Shown here: piece after piece, positions 26,777 through 33,988 of the stretch
How the letters are laid out: each line of letters starts with the position of its first letter
Position numbering within the stretch: the first letter of the stretch is position 1
Assembly (NCBI GenBank): GCA_964342355.1
Contig: CAYFFG010000007.1
Location: 77,811 to 141,810 of the forward strand
Origin: Hirschia sp964342355
GTDB taxonomy: Bacteria; Pseudomonadota; Alphaproteobacteria; Caulobacterales; Hyphomonadaceae
DNA length: 64,000 nt
Reading direction: 5' to 3'
Position numbers and translations under genes: made by a program
Notes under the pieces: model-generated
Seen by the model: only the letters and a program-made list of their open reading frames with translations
Database searches by the model: none
What the model was told of the DNA's origin: nothing

Positions 26777-27976
26777 ATGCTGTACTGGAAACTTCGGACA
26801 ATAAAAAACAAAGCGCATCGTGCGCATGTCGCGCAACGACTACGGGCTTTGCGCGACCAAATGGCGGATCAAGTCACCAGCAAAACCAGCGAGCATGATC
26901 TGCGCTTGGCAACGTGGAATTTGATGCACTTTGGTAATGGTGGCGGTTATTGGCGCCAGATTGATGCGATGCTCTATATTGCAGAGATCATCGATCATTT
27001 CGACCTCGTCGCTGTTCAGGAAGTGAATACAAACCTGGATCAGCTCAAAGACCTGATGAAGAATTACCTCGGCGAAGCGTGGGACTATATTGTTACAGAC
27101 ACTACGGGTGGTGACTTAGGTAATGATGAGCGCATGGCGTTTCTTTATCGCAAAGGAAAGGTCACATTTTCAAAGTTAGCTGGTGAGATAGTATTGCCGG
27201 ACGGGCAGACCATTGTGGGCGGGTCTGGTGTTGAAAACTCAATGGAATTTGCGCGACATCACCAATTTGCGCGATCGCCTTTCCTTGTTGGTTTTCAATG
27301 TGGATGGTTCGCGTTCAAGCTATGCACAGTACATATCTATTTCGGCAATCCGCCAAAACGTCCTGACGGTATGTCTGATGCGGATTATAAACAGCTTAAA
27401 GCTGACTACATGACGATCAGGAAGACTGAGATCCAGTCGCTTGCGACATTTCTTGGTGATCGCCAGAGGGGAGAACGTCGCAGGGAGCTTGAAGACCTCA
27501 AGCGTAAGGGGTGGGATACCCAACAGAGCGAAGCGAATTACATCCTGCTGGGTGATTTTAATATTGTCTCGCCTGAGCATGAAACCATGCGGGCGCTTAA
27601 AGGCGCTGGTTTTGATATCCCTGATGGCATGGAGGAGCTGCCGACGACACTCGGCTCCACCAAGGCGTTTTATGATCAGATCGCTTATCGCTTAGGGGAT
27701 CATCGTGTGCGTCACCGCGTGAGTGGCGCTGTCAATTTCAGAGAGTCGGTGTTCCGCGAGCAAGATGCGGAACACTATGTTGATGTGGTCCAGGATCCAT
27801 TTGTGACGGGGGAAGAAAAGAACATTGATCGTGACCGGGAAGCGCAGATCAAATACTTCAATCGGTATCGATTCAAAAATCAGATATCAGACCATCAATT
27901 GCTTTGGTCAGCGTTTCAGGTGGACCTAGCGAACAACTATCTTGAAACAATTGAAGAAGAGGCTCTGGAAGAATAG
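26777..27976 (+). CDS. Endonuclease/exonuclease/phosphatase-fold protein
   Basis: This is a 399-residue protein of the EEP superfamily (DNase I-like nucleases, sphingomyelinases, phosphatases). The start is ATG 26777 with GGGGGGAC just upstream; the frame can reach a TTG four codons earlier. Motifs are LATWNLMHFG (near 46), LVAVQEVN (near 80, catalytic Glu), ILLGDFNI (near 255, Asp and Asn) and ISDHQLLW near the end (Asp-His). The core is interrupted by a charged helical segment (about 200-245). No signal peptide is visible, so it probably acts inside the cell. Substrate unknown. It is divergent from the HTTM pair. Confidence 0.85.
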   Translation: MLYWKLRTIKNKAHRAHVAQRLRALRDQMADQVTSKTSEHDLRLATWNLMHFGNGGGYWRQIDAMLYIAEIIDHFDLVAVQEVNTNLDQLKDLMKNYLGEAWDYIVTDTTGGDLGNDERMAFLYRKGKVTFSKLAGEIVLPDGQTIVGGSGVENSMEFARHHQFARSPFLVGFQCGWFAFKLCTVHIYFGNPPKRPDGMSDADYKQLKADYMTIRKTEIQSLATFLGDRQRGERRRELEDLKRKGWDTQQSEANYILLGDFNIVSPEHETMRALKGAGFDIPDGMEELPTTLGSTKAFYDQIAYRLGDHRVRHRVSGAVNFRESVFREQDAEHYVDVVQDPFVTGEEKNIDRDREAQIKYFNRYRFKNQISDHQLLWSAFQVDLANNYLETIEEEALEE

Positions 27977-28121
27977 TCCCTCTGAATAATATTCCAACAG
28001 CTATGTCTAAACAGTTGTCTAACGAACATTTCTATTGGATAAGCAAGTGGTGAGAAAGAAACACCGGTGCCGCATTTGGGCGGAAAGCTGGGATATGCAT
28101 CACTCATGGGGAGGACAATCA

Positions 28122-29510
28122 ATGAGAGTTTACCAAAAAGTTCTTTTAGCTGGCGTGGCCAGCATCGTCGCAAGCTCGTGCGCGACACTGACTGCTGCGC
28201 AGGCGGACACTGTTAAGGCGACAATTGATTCAGGTGTCTTAGTCGGCAAAACAAAAGGTGACGTTGCGCGTTATGTTGGTGTTCCGTTTGCCAAACCGCC
28301 AGTTGGCGAGCTGCGTTGGAAGCCGCCTCAGCCAACCTCTTGGGAAGGCGAACTTGAGGCGACTGAATATAAGCTGCCGTGTTATCAAGAAACCAATCCT
28401 GACGGAGTAACCTTAAATCAGGGCGGCGTATCTGGTCCTTCAAGCGAAGATTGCCTTTACCTGAATGTTTATGCGCCTAAAGACGCCACTGGCGATGCGC
28501 CGGTCATGGTGTGGTTCTACGGTGGCGGAAACGTCCTGGGTGGCGGTCATTTGCCAAGCTATGACGGCCAGTCCTTTGCTGAAAACGGCGTTGTTGTTGT
28601 TTCGATTAACTATCGTCTGGGCGCGGCTGGATGGTTCGGTCACCCTGCTTTGACTGCTGAAGCAGAAGAGGGCGCGCCGCTTGTAAGTTATGGATCAATG
28701 GACCAAACCGAAGCGCTGCGCTGGGTGCAACGTAACATCAAGGCGTTTGGGGGAGACCCGGAAAACGTTACTATTTTCGGGCAATCTGCAGGCGGTTACG
28801 GTGTCTACGCCCAGCTTGCTTCGCCGCAGGCAAAAGGACTGTTCCACAAGGCAATTGTTCATTCAGCGGGATATACGCGTCCGTTGGCCTCCATGGCTGA
28901 CATCGAAAAACGCGGCGCCAAGAAAGCGAAAGAGTGGGGCTTGGACGGAAAGAAAGCGACAGCTGAGGAGCTGCGCGCTGTGCCAATTGAAAAATTAGGT
29001 CGTGGCATTGGCGCGGCGGTTGATGGCGGGTACTTCACCGAACAGTGGATGACTAGTTTCTCCTTCAACCGACACCCTGACGTGCCATTTATTGTGGGCG
29101 GAAACTCAGGTGAGGGCGTTATCTGGGCGTATGACCGCTGGATTGCAGAACAAATGGCAGACGCTGGCGCACCTGCCTTCCAATATCAGTTCTCGCATGT
29201 TCGCGACGGTCTCGACGCGTCGAAAGGCGCCATTCACTCAGCTGAGCTGCGCTTCGCCTGGAACACGCTTTATGATTGGGCGGAGAACGAAGACAACGTC
29301 AATGTCGCCAATACCATGCACCCATGTTGGGTTGCGTTCGCAAAGTATAGCGGTGAGGGCGACATTGACTGTGGAAACGGCGTCGTTTGGCCAGCGTTCA
29401 GTGAGACAAAACAGCCTGTCGTAGAGTTCGCAACGCAGGGAGCGGTTGTCCACGAACAATACCGTACAGACGAAGAGTGGGCGGCTGCTCTTGAGCAGGG
29501 ACGTCGATAG
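28122..29510 (+). CDS. Type B carboxylesterase, shortened core
   Basis: This is a predicted exported carboxylesterase of the alpha/beta hydrolase type B family, 462 residues from ATG 28122 (GGGGAGGA upstream). It has a signal peptide (about 1-27, with SSCAT making a lipoprotein possible). The catalytic triad is Ser222 (GQSAGG), Glu331 (GGNSGEG) and His372 (AIHSAELRF). The oxyanion region is FYGGGNVLGGG. Glu and His are only 41 residues apart, against roughly 90 in B. subtilis pNB esterase, so a block of about 50 residues is missing in frame. The gene is otherwise intact. A bidirectional terminator follows. Confidence 0.88.
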   Translation: MRVYQKVLLAGVASIVASSCATLTAAQADTVKATIDSGVLVGKTKGDVARYVGVPFAKPPVGELRWKPPQPTSWEGELEATEYKLPCYQETNPDGVTLNQGGVSGPSSEDCLYLNVYAPKDATGDAPVMVWFYGGGNVLGGGHLPSYDGQSFAENGVVVVSINYRLGAAGWFGHPALTAEAEEGAPLVSYGSMDQTEALRWVQRNIKAFGGDPENVTIFGQSAGGYGVYAQLASPQAKGLFHKAIVHSAGYTRPLASMADIEKRGAKKAKEWGLDGKKATAEELRAVPIEKLGRGIGAAVDGGYFTEQWMTSFSFNRHPDVPFIVGGNSGEGVIWAYDRWIAEQMADAGAPAFQYQFSHVRDGLDASKGAIHSAELRFAWNTLYDWAENEDNVNVANTMHPCWVAFAKYSGEGDIDCGNGVVWPAFSETKQPVVEFATQGAVVHEQYRTDEEWAAALEQGRR

Positions 29511-29529
29511 AAGCGACGGACTTTTGATG

Positions 29530-29562
29530 AAAACCACCACCCCTCGGTTGGGTGGTGGTTTT
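29530..29562 (+). terminator. Bidirectional intrinsic terminator
   Basis: AAAACCACCACCC (29530-29542) pairs perfectly with GGGTGGTGGTTTT (29550-29562) around a 7-base loop. It serves the convergent esterase (28122) and GDSL esterase (29561) genes. Confidence 0.92.
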
Positions 29563-30277
29563 ATTCTGTTTGCTCGGATCGCCAGGCGGAAATTTGTTCA
29601 ATTACAAAAGGTTCTAGGCCCTTTGCTATTGATGCCACGCCAGTTTGCGTTGGATGAAGTCCGTCAGGTTGGAGAAGGGTGCTGTCTGTTCCCAGCGGAC
29701 CGAGAAGGTCATCATATAACGGCACGCCGTATTTCTTTGACAAGTTAGCGAAAATATCAGCGTATTCGTCTTCCCAGTTTAGGGGTCGGCTGTTTGCTTT
29801 CGCCTTTAGTCCAATGAGAGCGACTTTAATTGCATCTGATTGAGCCATCTCAATGATCTTCGCTAGATTGTCTTCTGCAACATTAGGGGGATAGCCAGAT
29901 AGAAAATCATTTGCCCCCAATGCTATGAGCAGGATATCCGCATTGGCGCTCTTTACGCTCCAGTCATAACGGGCAAGACCCGCACGTGTCGTATCACCAG
30001 ACACGCCAGCGTTGATGATGCTTGCTTCTATGGATTGTAGACGCAGTCGCTCATTGATCTGCTCAGGAAGCGCTTTGTCTTGCGGCAAGCCATAGCCTGC
30101 AGTGAGGCTATCCCCAAGCATAACAACAATTGGCCGTTGTTGTTCAGCAATAGCCTTTTGAGTATTGGCGGTTACAGGGGCGGGAGATGACGTTTCGATG
30201 GGTGTCTCTGCTTTGCTGCATGCGGCTAAAACCAGAATGAGTGTCACAAACAATTGAGGCAAATAACGACTGGTCAT
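29561..30277 (-). CDS. TesA-like SGNH/GDSL esterase lipoprotein
   Basis: This is a 238-residue member of the thioesterase I/arylesterase (TesA) family, hydrolysing acyl esters or thioesters in the periplasm. The N-terminus is a lipoprotein signal with Cys20 (LAACSKAE). The four SGNH blocks are present: GDSLTAGYGL (near 55, nucleophile Ser), GVSGDTT (near 92, Gly), GANDFL (near 120, Asn) and PDGLHPT (near 208, Asp-His). It is divergent from an ABC ATPase/permease pair with 56 bases between, the same arrangement as E. coli tesA-ybbA-ybbP. Natural substrate unknown. Confidence 0.9.
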   Translation of the reverse strand: MTSRYLPQLFVTLILVLAACSKAETPIETSSPAPVTANTQKAIAEQQRPIVVMLGDSLTAGYGLPQDKALPEQINERLRLQSIEASIINAGVSGDTTRAGLARYDWSVKSANADILLIALGANDFLSGYPPNVAEDNLAKIIEMAQSDAIKVALIGLKAKANSRPLNWEDEYADIFANLSKKYGVPLYDDLLGPLGTDSTLLQPDGLHPTQTGVASIAKGLEPFVIEQISAWRSEQTE

Positions 30278-30333
30278 GTGCGGGTGTTATCCTAGAGTGG
30301 CAGCGAGTGTAAGATGTTGGATAGATAGGTCGT

Positions 30334-31053
30334 ATGACGAATCAAACCTTGGCGACACCGCCAGCTTCAAAAAATATCACCCAAACGGAAGCTGCCGCAC
30401 TCTCACTGAAAGATGTGCACTTAACGCTTCCAGCGTTATCTGGCGCAGTTCAAATTTTGAATGGAGTCGATCTGCGGGTCGCTGTGGGGGAGACGGTTTC
30501 AATTATAGGTCCCTCAGGCTCTGGCAAATCCTCAATGATCTCGATAGCTGCAGGGTTGGAAGCGCCCACTTCGGGTACGGTCGAATTGCTCGGCTCTGAT
30601 CTTTCAGGAATGAATGAAGATGAACTCGCTAGGTTGCGTCGTGGACGGGCGACAATGATCTTTCAATCCTTTCATTTGCTGCCAACGATGACGGCTTTGG
30701 ACAATGTTCGGGCTCCGCTGGAGATTGCCAGCGTAAACAATTCAAAAGATCTTGCACAACAAGCGTTAGCAGATGTGAAGCTGGATCACAGAATGGACCA
30801 TTATCCAGGGCAGATGTCCGGCGGAGAGCAGCAACGCGTGGCTGTGGCGCGAGCTTTAGCATGCGGACCTGACATTGTGTTCGCAGACGAACCGACAGGC
30901 AATCTTGATGAGGCCACAGGCCAGCACGTAGCAGATTTGTTGTTTGCGGCTGCTGAGAAGCGTAACACGGCGCTCGTCCTGGTCACACATGACACCGTCC
31001 TGGCGGCGCGTGCTATGCGCACGCTCACAATGCGTAGCGGTCGTCTAACGTGA
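30334..31053 (+). CDS. ABC transporter ATP-binding protein (YbbA-like)
   Basis: This is a 239-residue ATPase of the MacB/LolD/YbbA class. Walker A is GPSGSGKSS (59-67), the Q-loop is IFQSFHLLPTMTALDNV, the signature is MSGGEQQRVAVARA, Walker B is IVFADEPTGNLD and the switch His is VTHD. It overlaps the permease gene by four bases, so the two form one transporter. The divergent TesA-like gene matches E. coli synteny. The E. coli counterparts are thought to move or remodel envelope lipids or other molecules, but the substrate here is unknown. Confidence 0.93.
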   Translation: MTNQTLATPPASKNITQTEAAALSLKDVHLTLPALSGAVQILNGVDLRVAVGETVSIIGPSGSGKSSMISIAAGLEAPTSGTVELLGSDLSGMNEDELARLRRGRATMIFQSFHLLPTMTALDNVRAPLEIASVNNSKDLAQQALADVKLDHRMDHYPGQMSGGEQQRVAVARALACGPDIVFADEPTGNLDEATGQHVADLLFAAAEKRNTALVLVTHDTVLAARAMRTLTMRSGRLT

Positions 31054-33572
31054 ATGTAAATCTAGTAAAAATAGCCTGGAAGGAGTTTTCCGGCAGTCTG
31101 GCAAGATTTCGGGTTTTTCTTGCGTGTCTAGGCGTTGGCGCCTTCGCAATTGCCGGAGCGGGTTCTGTTACTGAAAGTTTCAGGCAAGGATTGAACGCTC
31201 AGGCAATTATGCTGCTTGGTGGCGATGTGGCATTTACCGCTGCGCGGCGCGTGGCGACTGATATCGAAAGAGATTGGCTGGCTGATGTAGGAGACGTGTC
31301 AGAAACAGCAAGTTTGCGATTGATGGCCTCTTCTGGACAAGAAAGAAAACAGGCAGATGTGAGAGCCGTCGACAATGCGTTTCCTCATTTAGGAAATGTT
31401 GTTCTTGTAGGAACGTCATCGCTTAAAGATGCGCTGAAAATTGAGAACGAACGCTGGGGCATAGCGGTCAGTCAAAGCTTTTTGGATGGGCTGAACGTTG
31501 AAATTGGTGACGATGTCGAACTGGGAGGCGTAAAAGCGCGCATAACGGCGCGATTGGTGTCGGAACCAGATAGGCTTGGCGACCCAGGTTCATTCCAGCC
31601 TTCTGCGCTCATCGCTTTGGAAGCGGTTAAGCAGGCGGGGCGTCTGGAAAAAGGCCAGTTATCCAGATCGCAGTATCTTATAAAAACAATAAAGCCAGTC
31701 GATTTTTTAGAGTTGGAAACAGGATTAAAGGGCGCGCTAGGCGAAGATGCAATAGAATTGCGCAAACCAGAAGACGCCGTCGACGGACTGGGAGAGCTGC
31801 TCGACTTACTGGAAAGTTTCCTATCAGTTGTTGGTATCGCCTCGCTTATCGCTGGCGGAATCGGAATTACGCAGGCGACCGGCGCGTTTTTAGAAAGTCG
31901 TATCGGTTCGATTGCGTCATTGAAGGCATTTGGTGCGCGAGCGTCCGACATTCGGATTATCTATGGTCTGCAGTTGTTGTGGCTTAGTGCGCTCGGAGCA
32001 ATGATTGGAGTTGCTTTGGGCGCGAGCACGCCTTTTGCTGTGGATTTGTTGGCGGGTGACTTAATCCCTCTGCCGCAGCTCGCGGAGATCTATCCCGAGC
32101 CGCTTGTGTTCGCGTTTGTGCTGACGCTTTTAACTGCCGCCGGTTTTGCCCTGCCTGCTTTAGGGCGCGCACGTCTAACGCCGCCGGTTGTCCTGTTCCG
32201 TTCGATGGACGCTTTTTCACCTTCGTTTGTGAAGTCGAGTGAAACCGCTTTTGCCTGTATGGCTGGCGTTGCTTTGTTGGTTGGCGCGATTTTGATGAAC
32301 GAACGCTCCACAATGACCGCGCTTTTACTGTTTGGCGCATGCCTGTCTTATGCGGTGTTTTTGCTTTTAGCGTATCTGATAAAGATTGGCGCGGCCCGGA
32401 TGCGAAAAGACGCTCAAGGCGCGCGCCGATTAATGTGGTCCAATCTTGCGGGGCCTGGGTCGCTGGCGCCTCTTATTGCTCCGTCATTGGGATTGGGGGT
32501 TGCGATCCTGACTCTGGTTGTGAGCGTTCAGTCTAATCTTTTGCGCCAGATCGGTGAAACAGCGCCAGAGAATGCGCCATCATTAGTCTTTTCGCAGATT
32601 GCTAATGAAGATGCTGAGGCTCTTGATGAGATTCTGAAAACATATGGAATTGATACTGATGATGTCGATGTCTATCAGCGAGTTCCTATTTTGCAAGCGC
32701 GGATCACCTCCTTAAACGGCGCTCCAATTATAGAAGAAAATATTGCTGATTCAGAGCGTTGGGTCATTGGGCGAGAGATAGGCGTCACTTATCTGCAAGA
32801 ACCTCCGAAGGACGTTGAAATGCTTTCAGGTAAATGGTGGGACGCGGATTATAGCGGGCCATTGCTTGTTTCCGTCGAGGCGGGCGTTGCGCGAGGGTTA
32901 GGCATTACTGTCGGAGATACCATTGGGTTTCGCATTTCAGGACGTGATCTGATCGCCAATGTGGCGTCCATAAGGAAAGTCGATTGGGGAGGGTTCAGTG
33001 TGAACCGGCCGTTTGTGTTTTCACCCGGCGTACTTTCAAACGCTAACCCTCAGCACTTTGCTATCGCCCGCGTAAGGCAGGAAATGGAAGCAGAGCTCAT
33101 TCGGGCCCTAGGTCGTTCACATCCAGACGTGATTATTTTTCAAGTGCGTGAGGCGCTGGCTAATGTGCGCAAAGTCATGGGGGATATCTCAATTGCGATA
33201 AACGCTATCGCTGCCGTTGTGTGCGTAGCTGGCATGTTGGTGTTAGTGGGTGCGCTTATCACCATCGAAAACAAGAGACGAATTGAGTCTGCGATATTGA
33301 AATCTTATGGCGCAACGCGCAGCAACCTATTGTGGCTATATGCAAGCGAAGTTGGCGTCGCAGGCGCTTCGGCGGTTTTGATTGGGGTCTTGATCGGTGT
33401 CGCCGCGTCTTATCCGATCGTCGTGAACGTATTTGAAGCGAAATGGTCAGCGCCATGGCTGCCAATTTCAATAATCGTACTGTCTGCAACAATCGTCTGT
33501 ATAATGGGCGGGCTTGTGGTTGGGTTGAAGCTGCTGTCCGAAAAACCATCTCGAACCCTGAGGGCCAGTTAG
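31050..33572 (+). CDS. ABC transporter permease (YbbP-like, FtsX/MacB family)
   Basis: This 840-residue inner-membrane permease has the duplicated FtsX-type layout. An N-terminal helix (about 18-38) and an extracytoplasmic domain are followed by a first block of helices (about 245-440). A second large periplasmic region follows (about 490-690), then three C-terminal helices (about 715-830). The IESRIGSIASLKAFGA-like coupling segment (near 280) and NKRRIESAILKSYGAT (near 742) are the usual FtsX coupling helices. It pairs with the overlapping ATPase gene. Length and arrangement match YbbP. Confidence 0.9.
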   Translation: MNVNLVKIAWKEFSGSLARFRVFLACLGVGAFAIAGAGSVTESFRQGLNAQAIMLLGGDVAFTAARRVATDIERDWLADVGDVSETASLRLMASSGQERKQADVRAVDNAFPHLGNVVLVGTSSLKDALKIENERWGIAVSQSFLDGLNVEIGDDVELGGVKARITARLVSEPDRLGDPGSFQPSALIALEAVKQAGRLEKGQLSRSQYLIKTIKPVDFLELETGLKGALGEDAIELRKPEDAVDGLGELLDLLESFLSVVGIASLIAGGIGITQATGAFLESRIGSIASLKAFGARASDIRIIYGLQLLWLSALGAMIGVALGASTPFAVDLLAGDLIPLPQLAEIYPEPLVFAFVLTLLTAAGFALPALGRARLTPPVVLFRSMDAFSPSFVKSSETAFACMAGVALLVGAILMNERSTMTALLLFGACLSYAVFLLLAYLIKIGAARMRKDAQGARRLMWSNLAGPGSLAPLIAPSLGLGVAILTLVVSVQSNLLRQIGETAPENAPSLVFSQIANEDAEALDEILKTYGIDTDDVDVYQRVPILQARITSLNGAPIIEENIADSERWVIGREIGVTYLQEPPKDVEMLSGKWWDADYSGPLLVSVEAGVARGLGITVGDTIGFRISGRDLIANVASIRKVDWGGFSVNRPFVFSPGVLSNANPQHFAIARVRQEMEAELIRALGRSHPDVIIFQVREALANVRKVMGDISIAINAIAAVVCVAGMLVLVGALITIENKRRIESAILKSYGATRSNLLWLYASEVGVAGASAVLIGVLIGVAASYPIVVNVFEAKWSAPWLPISIIVLSATIVCIMGGLVVGLKLLSEKPSRTLRAS

Positions 33573-33894
33573 CTTTCAAAAGAATCAAGCGGGTCAGAAC
33601 TTCTGGAAGCTGATAGGCATAACCCTCGCGGTGTATATAAGTTTGCGCCCGTTGTGTGTGTGAAAAAATAATCTAATTCAATGAGCTTGCGAAAATATAT
33701 CTTCCGAGTACTGAATTAAGAATAATACTTTCGAGTTCTCAGTATAAACTGTAATCGCAAAACAATTAGCTAGTAGCTTGTGTGTGGTAGCCCCTTTATA
33801 TTCAGGGGTGGCACCGGTATCAGCTTTAATCAAAAATATATCTGTAAGCAGAGCAAGTTTGTTGATTGAGTTAGCTTAAGGATTTTCTTGGTTA

Positions 33895-33913
33895 ATTTTG
33901 AGCTACTCAAAAT
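33895..33913. repeat. Perfect inverted repeat upstream of chemoreceptor
   Basis: ATTTTGAG (33895-33902) and CTCAAAAT (33906-33913) are perfect arms around CTA. It lies eight bases before the CtrA-type site and 75 bases before the start codon. It could be an operator or a short hairpin. No regulator is assigned. Confidence 0.5.
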
Positions 33914-33920
33914 GGCGAAT

Positions 33921-33935
33921 TTAAACGTTTCTTAA
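33921..33935. promoter_or_regulatory. CtrA-type binding site
   Basis: TTAA-ACGTTTC-TTAA is an exact TTAA-N7-TTAA, the full binding site of the alphaproteobacterial response regulator CtrA, which controls flagellar and chemotaxis genes. It ends 53 bases before the GTG of the chemoreceptor gene. It was the only exact copy I found when reading the intergenic regions of this window. Confidence 0.6.
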
Positions 33936-33988
33936 GCCGAATTTTGACAAACTAACCCCAGTAATTTCCTTCGTTACAGGGGGCGTAA

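Larger units (their letters stand above)
33573..33988. other. AT-rich regulatory region before the b561-chemoreceptor (416 bases)
   Basis: No plausible gene is seen. The stretch is clearly richer in A+T than its neighbours. It contains a small hairpin (CCCCT/AGGGG, about 33788-33811), the 8+8 inverted repeat at 33895-33913, the CtrA-type site at 33921-33935 and a TTGACA hexamer at 33944-33949 without a convincing -10 partner. The Shine-Dalgarno AGGGGGC precedes the GTG at 33989. Confidence 0.6.

Noticed and set aside
33791..33822. Possible sigma-54 promoter (TGGCAC...GC) before the chemoreceptor
   Set aside because: The GG to GC spacing is 11, not the required 10, and the -12 element does not match TTGC.
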